From positions 1 to 64,000 of the forward strand of contig NZ_CADEPL010000052.1 in assembly GCF_902829295.1 (NCBI RefSeq): a DNA stretch of 64,000 bases, in the 5' to 3' direction. The stretch is from Vogesella oryzae (lineage in GTDB: Bacteria > Pseudomonadota > Gammaproteobacteria > Burkholderiales > Chromobacteriaceae). The translations under genes and the position numbers were made by a program. Positions within the stretch are counted from its first letter, which is position 1. Each line of letters starts with the position of its first letter. The notes below the pieces were generated by a model. That model did not search any database. It saw only the letters and a program-made list of their open reading frames with translations, and had not been told where the DNA came from. This document shows positions 18,970-27,563 of this stretch, piece after piece.

Positions 18970-20280
18970 TCAAGCCAGCGGCTTGATGAATACCTTGGAG
19001 CGGCGGTTGTGGTTGTAGAGTTCCTTGCGCGCCGCCGGCAGGTCAGCGATTTCTGCCGGCTTGAAGCCGCGTTCGCGAAACCAGTGCGCGGTCTGGGTGG
19101 TGAGGATGAACAGTTTCTTCAGCCCGCGCAGTTGCGCCTGCTTTTCCACATGGCTCAGCAGCAGGTCACCGAAGCCGCCCTTGCGCCGCTCCTGGCTGAC
19201 GGCCAGGCAGGCCAGCTCGGCCATGCCTTCATCCGGAAAGCTGAACATCGCCACGCAGCCGCAAATGCGCTCGTCGTGCTCCACCACGAAGTACTGGCGG
19301 ATGCTCATCTCGAAGTGCTCGCGGCTGCGCTTGATCAGGATGCCTTGTTCTTCCAGCGGACGGATCAGCGCCATGATGTCGCCGACGTCGTCGATGCTGG
19401 CTTCGCGCACTTTCACCAGCGAGTCGCGGGCGATCATGGTGCCGGTGCCGTAGTCGGTAAACAGTTCCACCAGCAGTGCACCATCCTCGGCATGGCTGAC
19501 CAGATGGCTGCGGCCAACCCCTTCGCGGGTGGCGCGGATGGCATACGGCAGGCTGACACTGACCTCGTCGCTGTCGATGCCGCGCTGCTGGATCGCCTCC
19601 GCCTGCTCGGCCGAGATGGCGCTGTGCAGCACGCCATCGGCATCGACCAGACCATTGCTTTGCACCATGAAGATCAGTTTCTCGGCCTTCAGCGCGATGG
19701 CGGCCTGGCAGGCGACTTCTTCCATGGTCATGTTGAAGGCCTCGCCGGTGGGCGAGTAGCCGATCAGCGACATCAGCACCAGTTCGCCCTGGTCCAGCCG
19801 CTTGTTGATGGCCTCGGTATCGATCTTGCGCACGCGGCCGCTGTACTGCATGTCGACGCCGTCGATCACTCCTAGCGGCTGGGCGGTAACGAAATTGCCG
19901 CCGGCCACGTGCAGGCAGGCGCCATGCATCGGCGAATTGGGCATGCCCATCGACATGACCGCTTCCAGATCGTGGCGCATGCCGCCCACTGCGGCTTTGA
20001 CGGCTTCCAGCGTGGCGGCATCGGTGACGCGGCGGCCGTGGTGGAACTGGCGCGGCAGGTTGCGGATTTGCAGCTGCTCGTCGATCTGCGGGCGGGCGCC
20101 ATGCACCAGCACGATGCGTACGCCAAAGCTCACCAGCAGGTTGATGTCCTGCGCCAGCCCGTACAGGTTGCCGCGGGCGATGCACTCGCCGTTGATGGCA
20201 ATGACGAAAGTCTTGCCGCGGAAGTTGTTGATGTAGGGGGCAGCCTCGCGGAAGGCCAGCACAAAATCGGGATGCAGCAT
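18970..20280 (-). CDS. argA: amino-acid N-acetyltransferase (N-acetylglutamate synthase)
   Basis: Catalyses the first step of arginine biosynthesis, acetyl-CoA plus glutamate to N-acetylglutamate. The 436-residue ArgA has the amino-acid-kinase-like N domain (about 1-290; FRGKTFVIAINGECIARGN, VLVHGARPQIDEQL) that binds arginine for feedback inhibition, and the GNAT acetyltransferase domain (about 295-436; LACLAVSQERRKGGFGDLLL as the acetyl-CoA loop). Length matches the E. coli enzyme (443). Confidence 0.95.
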   Translation of the reverse strand: MLHPDFVLAFREAAPYINNFRGKTFVIAINGECIARGNLYGLAQDINLLVSFGVRIVLVHGARPQIDEQLQIRNLPRQFHHGRRVTDAATLEAVKAAVGGMRHDLEAVMSMGMPNSPMHGACLHVAGGNFVTAQPLGVIDGVDMQYSGRVRKIDTEAINKRLDQGELVLMSLIGYSPTGEAFNMTMEEVACQAAIALKAEKLIFMVQSNGLVDADGVLHSAISAEQAEAIQQRGIDSDEVSVSLPYAIRATREGVGRSHLVSHAEDGALLVELFTDYGTGTMIARDSLVKVREASIDDVGDIMALIRPLEEQGILIKRSREHFEMSIRQYFVVEHDERICGCVAMFSFPDEGMAELACLAVSQERRKGGFGDLLLSHVEKQAQLRGLKKLFILTTQTAHWFRERGFKPAEIADLPAARKELYNHNRRSKVFIKPLA

Positions 20281-20344
20281 GCACAGCTCCAGGCAGAAGG
20301 GGCCGGAAAAAGCGCAAGGTTAGCAGGAATGGGCCGGGCATGGT

Positions 20345-20362
20345 GCGGCCAACGTTGGCCGC
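20345..20362. repeat. inverted pair of the GTTGGCCGC repeat
   Basis: GCGGCCAAC (20345-20353) is joined directly to GTTGGCCGC (20354-20362), an 18-nt perfect palindrome. It lies 6 nt after the stop of the minus-strand small gene and 64 nt before argA, on the path of a minus-strand transcript. Confidence 0.9.
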
Positions 20363-20368
20363 CGACGG

Positions 20369-20758
20369 TCAGCGCTCCAGCCGCAGCTCCTCGGGGGTGT
20401 CGTCGTGGTCGCCGTGCGGGTGTTGCTGGTAGATGTGGCAGAACACCTCGCGCGACTTGGTGTCGCAGACCTTGCAGCCCATATTGTCGAGCTGGACTTC
20501 CTCGCTGTAGCTGATCAGCCGGCAGTGCGCGCGTTGCCACCAGGAGGCGGCGAGGGTGATGCCGGCACTCTCCAGCGCCGGCAACAGCTGCGCCAGCGTC
20601 AGTTGTGGCAGGTCATACACCAGAATCAGCCGCGACAGGTGGGGCAGGGCCAGTACCTGGATGCCGAACTGCTGGCGCAAGAAAAGTGCCGCAGACTCCA
20701 CCTGTCCGGCATCGGCCAGGTGAAGTGTGCGGCACTTGCGGTGTTCCATTGGCGTCAT
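20369..20758 (-). CDS. conserved small protein of unknown function with a Cys/His-rich tail
   Basis: A 129-residue frame on the same strand as argA, with coding character (no better frame opposite). I do not recognise a family. The first part is alpha/beta-like (LFLRQQFGIQVLALPHLSRLILVYDL). The last 45 residues hold CKVCDTK, a third Cys and HPHGDHDD, which could bind a metal. ATG at 20749 (MEHRKCRTLH) is an alternative start. It sits between ctpA and argA, probably co-transcribed with neither for certain. Confidence 0.7.
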   Translation of the reverse strand: MTPMEHRKCRTLHLADAGQVESAALFLRQQFGIQVLALPHLSRLILVYDLPQLTLAQLLPALESAGITLAASWWQRAHCRLISYSEEVQLDNMGCKVCDTKSREVFCHIYQQHPHGDHDDTPEELRLER

Positions 20759-20798
20759 GGTTGCGCTCCACGCTGGCGCCCAACCATGGGTTGACGCG

Positions 20799-22178
20799 TC
20801 AGGACGGGTTTTTCTTCAGCAGGATCTGCTGCACCTTGAGCACATTCAAGGCCTGCTCCAGTTGGCTGTCAACCGCTTTGGCGTTGCTGTCGCCCTCGCC
20901 ATTCTTGGTTGCCGGCTTGGCTGCCGGGGCTGCTGCCGGCTTGCTGCTGGTCTTCGGTGCTTCGGCGTCGCCGTTCGGATTGCTCAGGTGCTTGTCCAGA
21001 TCGGCCTCGCGGATGCGGAAGCTGTTGTCGCTGTTGTCCTCGGCGTTGATATCGGGGGTGATGCCCTTGGCCTGGATGGAGCGGCCGCTCGGGGTGAAGT
21101 AGCGTGCGGTGGTGAGCTTGATACCGCCATCATTGGACAGCGGCAGTACCGACTGTACCGAGCCCTTGCCGAAGGTCTGGGTACCGACGATCAGCGCCCG
21201 CTTGTGATCCTGCAGTGCGCCGGCGACGATTTCGGAGGCCGAGGCGGAGCCGCCGTTGACCAGCACCACCAGCGGTACCGATTTCAGCTCGGCCGGGCTC
21301 TTGGCGTAGTAGTCGCTGCCGCCGCGCAGATAGTATTTCGGGTTGGCGTACAGGCGCATCTGGGCATCCTGCACGCGGCCTTCGGTGTACACCACCAGTG
21401 CATCCTTGGGCAGGAAGGCGGCGGAAACACCTACCGCGCCATTGAGCAGGCCGCCCGGGTCGTCACGCAGGTCGAGCACCAGGCCATTGAGCGGGGTCTT
21501 GTTGTCCTTGTAAAGCTTGCCAAGCTCGGTGGCGAAGTTCTCTACCGTGTGATCCTGGAACTGCGACACGCGGATGTAACCGTAGCCCGGTTCCAGCAGG
21601 CGCGATTTCACGCTCTTGGTCTGGATGGTGGCGCGGGTCAGCGTCAGCACGATGGGCTTGGTTTCCGTCTTGCGGGCGATGGTCAGCGTGACCTTGGTAT
21701 TGGGCAGGCCACGCATGCGCTTGACGGCGTCGTTGATGGACAGGCCGCGCACCGGGGTGTCGTCGATCTTGACGATGAAGTCGCCACTCTTGATGCCGGC
21801 TTTCTGCGCCGGGGTGTCTTCGATCGGCGACACCACTTTCACCAGCCCGTCTTCCATGCTGATCTCGATGCCGAGACCGACAAACTCGCCCTGGGTGCTT
21901 TCCTTGAAGTCCTTGAATTCCTTCGGATCGAAGTAGTCCGAGTGCGGATCGAGGCCGGACAGCATGCCGTGGATGGCATCGTTGATCAGTTTCTTGTCTT
22001 CAACCGGCTCGACGTAATCCTGTTTGATGCGCCCGAACACTTCGGCAAAGGTGCGCAGCTCGTTCAGCGGCAGCACGCTGTCGCCCTTGTCGGCGAAAGC
22101 CTGGATGCTGAGGGTGAGTGCGCCGCCGAGCAGGGCGCCGGTGGTCAGCAGAGTCAGCTTGCGGATGCGTGTATTCAT
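20799..22178 (-). CDS. S41 family carboxy-terminal processing protease
   Basis: A 459-residue periplasmic serine protease. It has an N-terminal signal/anchor (about 7-29), a PDZ domain (about 95-185; GLGIEISMEDGLVKVVSPIEDTPA) and the S41 catalytic core with NGGSASASEIVAGALQD (likely nucleophile S313) and FGKGSVQ (general base K338), the usual 25-residue spacing. The tail (about 405-459) is low-complexity, rich in Ala, Pro and Lys. It is encoded just downstream of envC and gpmI on the same strand; CtpA proteases in other proteobacteria trim or degrade peptidoglycan hydrolases, which fits this company. Confidence 0.93.
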   Translation of the reverse strand: MNTRIRKLTLLTTGALLGGALTLSIQAFADKGDSVLPLNELRTFAEVFGRIKQDYVEPVEDKKLINDAIHGMLSGLDPHSDYFDPKEFKDFKESTQGEFVGLGIEISMEDGLVKVVSPIEDTPAQKAGIKSGDFIVKIDDTPVRGLSINDAVKRMRGLPNTKVTLTIARKTETKPIVLTLTRATIQTKSVKSRLLEPGYGYIRVSQFQDHTVENFATELGKLYKDNKTPLNGLVLDLRDDPGGLLNGAVGVSAAFLPKDALVVYTEGRVQDAQMRLYANPKYYLRGGSDYYAKSPAELKSVPLVVLVNGGSASASEIVAGALQDHKRALIVGTQTFGKGSVQSVLPLSNDGGIKLTTARYFTPSGRSIQAKGITPDINAEDNSDNSFRIREADLDKHLSNPNGDAEAPKTSSKPAAAPAAKPATKNGEGDSNAKAVDSQLEQALNVLKVQQILLKKNPS

Positions 22179-22208
22179 ATCGGGTTCTCGTCAGTTGCCT
22201 GCAAGCCG

Positions 22209-23519
22209 TCAGCGCGCCCACGAAAGCGGGTTGATCGGTCTGCCCAGGTAGCGTAATTCAAAATAAAGGCCGGTTTCGCCGCTTTCCATGCTGCCGGAGG
22301 TGCCCAGCACGTCGCCGCCGCGGATCGGGGCGCCATTACCGCGCACCATGGTGCCAAAGCCGGTATAGACGGTGAGATAACCACCGCCGTGATCGACAAT
22401 CATCGCATTGCCGAAGCCGCGTAGCCAGTCTGCATAAACCACGGTGCCATCGGCCACCGCGCGTACCGGCGTGCCGGGGGCGGTGCGGATGTAAATGCCT
22501 TTCCAGCTGTTGCCTTCGCCGCGTCGGGCGCCGAAGCGGCCGGCAATTTCGCCGGACACCGGCAGCTTGAGCTTGCCCTGCAGGCTACGGAAAGCCTTGC
22601 CGGCAGCACTGCCGTCTACCACCTCATCCACGGTTTCGACTGGAGGCGGCGCTTTCGGTTCCGGCGGTGGCGCCTTGCCCTGTTTTTTCGCTTCCGCCAC
22701 TTGCTGGCGGTGTTTTTCTGCGGCCAACCTGTTGGCTTCTTCGCGTGCCTTCTTGCGCTCGGCGGCCTTGCGCATGGCTTCCTGGCGGCGGCGCTCAATG
22801 TCGGCGTTGATGCGGGCGATCAGGCTGGACAGTTGTTTCTCGTCTTCCTTCAGCTGCTGCAGCTTGTCCTGCTGGGCGCGGATCGAGGCCTCCAGCTGGG
22901 TGGCCTGGGCCAGGTGCTGGTTCTTGGTGGCCTGCAGCTGGCGCTTTTCGCGCACCTTGTCGGCAGACAGCCGTCCCAGGCGCACCAGTTCATCCTCCAG
23001 CCGCTCTGCGGTGGCGACCAGCTGGATTTCCTGCTCGTGCAGCTTCTCGATCAGCTGTTGCTGCGCACGGGAGATATGGGTGTAGTAGGTGAGGTCGCGG
23101 CCCGCCTGGTTGGGGTCGGCCTGATTGAACATCAGCGCCATGGCGTCATGCTGGCCGCGCTTGTAGCTGCTTTGCAGCAGCTTGCCCACCCGCTGGCGGG
23201 TTTCCGCCACCTTGAAGCGGATGGCCTGCAGCTGTTGCTGGTACTGCTCCAGCTGACTGCTGGAGGTGTCTTTTTTCTGCTCCAGCGCGCTGAGTGCCTG
23301 GTGCGTTTGCGCCAGCGCCTGTTCCGATTCGGCAATCGCGCTGGCGGCCTGCTGGCGCACCGCCTCTTTCTTGGCGATGTCCTGCTGCAGGGTGGTTATC
23401 TGCTTGCGCACAGCCTGCAGATCCCGTTGCGGGGCAACGGGATCCGGCTGGGACTTGCCGGCGGCGACGGCAACGTTGGCCGCACTTGCCAGCAAGGTGA
23501 TCAACAACAGCTTGTTCAC
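22209..23519 (-). CDS. envC: murein hydrolase activator EnvC-like (degenerate LytM) protein
   Basis: A 436-residue periplasmic protein that should activate amidases during cell separation. It has a signal peptide, a long coiled coil (about 30-260), a Pro-rich linker and a C-terminal LytM/M23 domain (about 345-436). Zinc ligands of active M23 enzymes are missing: the expected HxxxD is KGIYIRT, and the final HxH is LYFEL, as in true EnvC. The start is a GTG at 23519 that overlaps the gpmI stop by 4 nt (GTGA), so the genes are translationally coupled; the very long open frame through gpmI is not coding. Confidence 0.93.
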   Translation of the reverse strand: MNKLLLITLLASAANVAVAAGKSQPDPVAPQRDLQAVRKQITTLQQDIAKKEAVRQQAASAIAESEQALAQTHQALSALEQKKDTSSSQLEQYQQQLQAIRFKVAETRQRVGKLLQSSYKRGQHDAMALMFNQADPNQAGRDLTYYTHISRAQQQLIEKLHEQEIQLVATAERLEDELVRLGRLSADKVREKRQLQATKNQHLAQATQLEASIRAQQDKLQQLKEDEKQLSSLIARINADIERRRQEAMRKAAERKKAREEANRLAAEKHRQQVAEAKKQGKAPPPEPKAPPPVETVDEVVDGSAAGKAFRSLQGKLKLPVSGEIAGRFGARRGEGNSWKGIYIRTAPGTPVRAVADGTVVYADWLRGFGNAMIVDHGGGYLTVYTGFGTMVRGNGAPIRGGDVLGTSGSMESGETGLYFELRYLGRPINPLSWAR

Positions 23520-25042
23520 TGGAACTCGATCAGCGATTGGCCGGTCATTTCGGCCGGTTGGTCCAGACCCATCATCGCCAGCAGGCTGGGGGCGATGTCG
23601 CGCAGCGCGCCGCCATCCTTGATGGCAGCTTTGCGGCCAACGTACAGGAACGGCACTTTTTCCAGCGTGTGCTGGGTGTGTGCCTGGTGGTGCAGTGCAT
23701 CGTGCATCTGCTCGCAGTTGCCGTGGTCGGCGGTAATCAGCACTTCGCCACCGATGGACTGCATGGCGTCCACGCAGCGCTGCACGCAGCCGTCCAGCGT
23801 TTCCACTGCCTTGACCGCGGCGTCGAAGATGCCGGTGTGGCCGACCATGTCGCAGTTGGCGTAGTTGCAGATGATGGCGGCGTACTGGCGACTGTTGATC
23901 GCATCCACGATCTTGTCGGTGACTTCCGGCGCGCTCATTTCCGGCTGCAGATCGTAGGTGGCCACTTTCGGCGACGCCACCAGGATGCGGTCTTCGCCCG
24001 GATAGACCTGTTCTTCGCCACCGTTGAAGAAGTAGGTGACGTGCGGGTATTTCTCGGTCTCGGCAATGCGTAGCTGCTTGAGGCCCAGCTTGGACAGGTA
24101 CTCGCCCAGACCGTTGCTGATTTTCTGCGGCGCGTAGGCCACCGGGTTGCTGTAGGCCTCGCCGTAGCTGGTCAGCGTCACGTACTGCGCAAACTTGGGC
24201 TGACGGGCACTGAAGCCATCGAAAGCCGGATCGGTCAGCGCGGTGGTGAGCTGGCGCGCGCGGTCGGCACGGAAGTTCATGAACACCACCACGTCGCCAT
24301 CCTGCATCTTCAGCGGCTCGCCGATGACGGTGGCCTTGACGAATTCGTCGTTCTCGCCGCGTTCGTAGGCGGCGGCCAGCGCGGCTTCCGGCGTGGCGGC
24401 ACTGAACTCGCCCTGGCCTTCCACCAGCGCGTTGTAGGCAGTAATCACCCGTTCCCAGCGCTTGTCGCGGTCCATTGCCCAGTAGCGGCCGCAGACGGTG
24501 GCCACGCGGGCGTGCGGGCAGTCGGCCAGTACCGCGGCCAGGCGTGCCAGATAGGTTTCGGCGCTGCGCGGCGGGGTGTCGCGGCCATCGAGGAAGGCGT
24601 GGATGGCGATGCGGCCAACCCCGGCGTCTTCCGCGGCACGGATCATGGCGAAAATATGGTTTTCGTGGCTGTGTACGCCGCCATCGGACATCAGCCCCAT
24701 GATGTGCAGGGTGCTGCCCTGGGTCTTGGCGGTGGCGATGGCGCCGGCCAGTACCGGGTTCTGTGCGAAGCTGCCGTTTTCGATATCGCAATCGATGCGG
24801 CTGATGTCCTGCTGTACCACGCGGCCGGCACCGATATTCAGGTGGCCGACTTCGGAGTTGCCGAACTGGCCGGACGGCAGGCCGACGAAGCCTTCGGAGG
24901 CGTCGATCACACCATAGGCGTAGCGGGATTTCAGGGCATCGATATTGGGGGTGTTGGCGGCCAGGATGGCGTTGTCGTCGCCTTCCAGGCGATGGCCGAA
25001 ACCGTCAAGAATCAGCAGAAGAACCGGCTTTACCGTACTCAT
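23516..25042 (-). CDS. gpmI: 2,3-bisphosphoglycerate-independent phosphoglycerate mutase
   Basis: Interconverts 3- and 2-phosphoglycerate in glycolysis using two Mn ions. The protein is 508 residues from the ATG at 25042. It shows the alkaline-phosphatase-fold N motif (LLLILDGFGHR), the phospho-Ser segment GNSEVGHLNIGAGR, and the metal sites MNFRADRARQ, NYANCDMVGHTG and ITADHGNCEQM. An in-frame ATG five codons upstream is less likely. Downstream envC and ctpA follow, the gpmI-envC-ctpA order common in proteobacteria. Confidence 0.96.
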   Translation of the reverse strand: MSTVKPVLLLILDGFGHRLEGDDNAILAANTPNIDALKSRYAYGVIDASEGFVGLPSGQFGNSEVGHLNIGAGRVVQQDISRIDCDIENGSFAQNPVLAGAIATAKTQGSTLHIMGLMSDGGVHSHENHIFAMIRAAEDAGVGRIAIHAFLDGRDTPPRSAETYLARLAAVLADCPHARVATVCGRYWAMDRDKRWERVITAYNALVEGQGEFSAATPEAALAAAYERGENDEFVKATVIGEPLKMQDGDVVVFMNFRADRARQLTTALTDPAFDGFSARQPKFAQYVTLTSYGEAYSNPVAYAPQKISNGLGEYLSKLGLKQLRIAETEKYPHVTYFFNGGEEQVYPGEDRILVASPKVATYDLQPEMSAPEVTDKIVDAINSRQYAAIICNYANCDMVGHTGIFDAAVKAVETLDGCVQRCVDAMQSIGGEVLITADHGNCEQMHDALHHQAHTQHTLEKVPFLYVGRKAAIKDGGALRDIAPSLLAMMGLDQPAEMTGQSLIEFQ

Positions 25043-25250
25043 GTCTTTTCCGTGCATGCAATGTCGTGGGTGGGGCAGCGCAGGTGCTGGCGGGCCCCGC
25101 AGAAGCGCAAGAACGGAATAGTACAGGCTGCGCCGTCACGGGGCGAGTGCCATACCAGCACCCAAGGCTGTGCGCACGATGGTATTGGATCGTGGCGTGG
25201 CTGTCAGGTGCGGCGGGGCGGGGTGTTGGTAGCCCGCCCGTTACGCGCCG

Positions 25251-25733
25251 CTAGCGGCCTTTTTTACGGCGGATGTACAGCGTCTTGTGCACCCGCGCCA
25301 CCACTTCGCCATCGCGGTCGGTGATGTCCACGCAGAGTTCTGGCAGGTGCTTGCTGCCGTCGGCGGTGGCGGCGCGCGCCTGTTCCAGCCACTGCGGCTC
25401 CAGCTTGAAGTGTGCGGTCACGGTGCCGCGCCCCGGCTTGAGGTAATCGATGCTGCCGGCCTTGTCCCACACGATGTAATCCTTGCCCAGGTTTTTCAGT
25501 GTCATCAGCATGAAGAACGGGTCGGTCATCGAATACAGGCTGCCGCCGTAATGCACCCCGACGTAATTGCGGTTGGTCAGCCCCAGCCGCAGGCGGACTT
25601 CCACCTGCTGCCAGTCCGCACTGATGCGGCCAACCCGGATACCGGCGCCCAGAAACGGTGGCCACAGATTGAAAATGGTTTTGGCGAGGAGTGGGTGCAT
25701 GGTGGTGTGAAACGATTGTTTGAATCGTTGCAT
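25251..25733 (-). CDS. DUF4442 (thioesterase-like hotdog) family protein
   Basis: A protein of up to 160 residues with the DUF4442 hotdog fold: NLWPPFLGAGIRVGRISADWQQVEVRL, then NYVGVHYGGSLYSMTDPFFMLM, then DKAGSIDYLKPGRGTVTAHFKL. Members are thought to act on acyl thioesters, but no reaction is assigned. ATG at 25733 or at 25700 are both possible; neither has a strong ribosome site. It is a single gene between xseA and gpmI on the same strand. Confidence 0.85.
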   Translation of the reverse strand: MQRFKQSFHTTMHPLLAKTIFNLWPPFLGAGIRVGRISADWQQVEVRLRLGLTNRNYVGVHYGGSLYSMTDPFFMLMTLKNLGKDYIVWDKAGSIDYLKPGRGTVTAHFKLEPQWLEQARAATADGSKHLPELCVDITDRDGEVVARVHKTLYIRRKKGR

Positions 25734-25809
25734 CGTCGATAAAAGCGACGCCCCCGTCAAGCCTGGGCTGCCGGCAACATCCCCGACCCGCTGCACGCCG
25801 GGTGGAGAC

Positions 25810-25840
25810 AACGTTGGCCGCAAGGTCTGCGGCCAACGTT
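25810..25840. repeat. inverted pair of the GTTGGCCGC repeat, hairpin at xseA 3' end
   Basis: AACGTTGGCCGCA (25810-25822) and its exact complement (25828-25840) form a 13-bp stem with a 5-nt loop. The stem touches the xseA stop codon, the place where a terminator would be expected, but no T run follows on the minus strand. Confidence 0.9.
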
Positions 25841-27195
25841 CAGAACGGCAACTGGCTCTGGGTGCCGTGTTCCAGCTCCACCCGCGCGCGGGCGCTACCG
25901 TCGGCCAGTTGCAGGCGGATGGCTTCCCCTTCATGCAGTTCGGCGGGGGAGTGGATCACCTTGCCGGCCTCGTTCTGCACGATGGCGTAACCGCGGGCCA
26001 GTACCGCTTCCGGATTCATCGCCAGCAGTGTCGCCTCCAGTTTGCCCAGCGCCAGCTGCTGTTGCGCCAGCTGGCGATGGATCGTGGCTTGCAGCTGCTG
26101 CTGGCGCTGTTGTAACGCCTGCTGCAGCCGTGGCAACGCGGGTTTGCCTTGTGCCAGCCGGTAGCGCAGGCTATCCAGCCGCCATTGCCGTTGGCGCAGG
26201 ATCTCCTGCAGGCGCTGGCGCAGCTGCAGCTGGTATTGCCCCAGCTTTTGCTGCTGCTGTTGCAGCTTGTCGCCCGGATGCTGCAGGCGGCGGCCAAGGT
26301 AATCCAGCTGCTGGGTCTTGTCGGTCAGCAGCCGCGACAGCGCGCGTTCCAGCTGGCGGCGGGTGAGGTCCAGCCCTTGCTGCAACGCCTCGCGGCTGGG
26401 CGAGACCATTTCTGCCGCCGCAGTCGGGGTCGGCGCGCGGCGATCGGCCACGAAGTCGGCGATGGTGAAGTCGGTCTCATGGCCGATGCCGCTGACCACC
26501 GGCAATTGGCTGGCGGCAATGGCGCGTGCCACCGCTTCATCGTTGAACGCCCACAGGTCCTCGATGCTGCCGCCGCCGCGACACACGATCAGCACGTCGA
26601 CCTCGGCGCGGCGGTTGGCCGCATTGATCGCCGCCACGATCTGCGCCGGTGCGGTGCTGCCCTGTACCTGGCAGGGATAGAGAATCAGCTCGATGGCCGG
26701 CATGCGCCGGCGCAGGGTGGTGACCACATCGCGCAGCGCGGCGGCGGCCGGCGAGGTGACGATGCCGACCCGCTGCGGGCTGGGCGGTAGTGCTTGCTTG
26801 CGCTGATTGTCGAACAATCCTTCGGCTTCGAGTTTGGCTTTCAGGCGGGCAAAGGCTTCGTACAGCCGGCCCAGTCCGGCAGCGCGCAAGGTGTCGACAT
26901 TGATCTGGTAATCACCGCGCGCCTCGTACAGGGTGACCGTGCCGCGCAGCTCGACCTGCATGCCCTCGCTGAGGCGAAAATCCAGCTGCGACAGCTTGTT
27001 ACGGAACATCACGCAGCGGATCTGCGCATTGCTGTCTTTCAGCGAGAAGTAGCCGTGACCGGATGCCGCCAGGGTAAGGTTGGAAATCTCGCCGCCGATC
27101 CACATCGGCGGCAGGCCGGATTCCAGCAGGTCACGCGCCATGCGGTTAAGCGTGGCAACCGAGATGACATCGTTTTGGTTTGCGGAGAAAAACAT
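25840..27195 (-). CDS. xseA: exodeoxyribonuclease VII large subunit
   Basis: Large catalytic subunit of ExoVII, which degrades single-stranded DNA with XseB. The product is 451 residues. It has the N-terminal OB fold (VISVATLNRMARDLLESGLPPMWIGGEISNLT), the catalytic core (GRLYEAFARLKAKLEAEGLFD, VGIVTSPAAAALRDVV, CRGGGSIEDLWAFNDE, SGIGHETDFTIADFVADRRAPTPTAAAE) and a long Gln-rich coiled coil (about 280-400). An ATG six codons upstream (27213) is an alternative start. xseB is not adjacent. Confidence 0.95.
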   Translation of the reverse strand: MFFSANQNDVISVATLNRMARDLLESGLPPMWIGGEISNLTLAASGHGYFSLKDSNAQIRCVMFRNKLSQLDFRLSEGMQVELRGTVTLYEARGDYQINVDTLRAAGLGRLYEAFARLKAKLEAEGLFDNQRKQALPPSPQRVGIVTSPAAAALRDVVTTLRRRMPAIELILYPCQVQGSTAPAQIVAAINAANRRAEVDVLIVCRGGGSIEDLWAFNDEAVARAIAASQLPVVSGIGHETDFTIADFVADRRAPTPTAAAEMVSPSREALQQGLDLTRRQLERALSRLLTDKTQQLDYLGRRLQHPGDKLQQQQQKLGQYQLQLRQRLQEILRQRQWRLDSLRYRLAQGKPALPRLQQALQQRQQQLQATIHRQLAQQQLALGKLEATLLAMNPEAVLARGYAIVQNEAGKVIHSPAELHEGEAIRLQLADGSARARVELEHGTQSQLPF

Positions 27196-27563
27196 GCTTG
27201 TCAAGTCATCCACAGCGGGTTATGGGCGAAAGAGTACGGCGATTGCATATCATGCATGTCGTGCGATATATGCATAAATAAAATCAAAAACCTTTAAAAA
27301 CAACAGCTTGTGTTGATGGCGCAATTTGTGGGCATTCCAGCCGCAGGCTTGTTGCAGCAGGTTTTTTTGTCATTGCGGTGACTTCATCCACAGGGTTATC
27401 CACAGATTTTGTGGATGAACGGTAAAAGCGCTGAAAAAATCGATACTTAGGCGGGGAACTTAAATAGCATTCAAGAAGCATGATGCGCGGATCATGCGTG
27501 TTGCGCCAATGCAGCCTACCCGATAAAGTTTAGCGCTTGCCCAATAAAGGGAGAATCCCCATC
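27196..27563. promoter_or_regulatory. xseA / exbB divergent intergenic region with DnaA-box cluster
   Basis: This 368-bp spacer holds four DnaA-box-like 9-mers: a perfect TTATCCACA at 27396-27404, and one-mismatch TCATCCACA at 27206-27214, 27384-27392 and (reverse) 27410-27418. Three of them sit within 35 bp. A strongly AT-rich stretch lies at about 27270-27300. There is also a hairpin GCATGAT/ATCATGC (27478-27497) upstream of exbB. No gene is evident inside. Confidence 0.65.

Noticed and set aside
22209-23519. EnvC as an active M23 endopeptidase
   Set aside because: The zinc-binding His and Asp residues are replaced, which is normal for EnvC activators.
22209-24791. 860-codon frame covering envC and most of gpmI
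   Set aside because: Only the part from 23519 is EnvC; the rest overlaps gpmI in another frame and is low-complexity Arg/Gly/Ala.
27206-27418. DnaA boxes read as the chromosome origin
   Set aside because: No dnaA, dnaN, gidA or parAB gene is near, and box number is low for oriC; kept only as a cluster worth checking.
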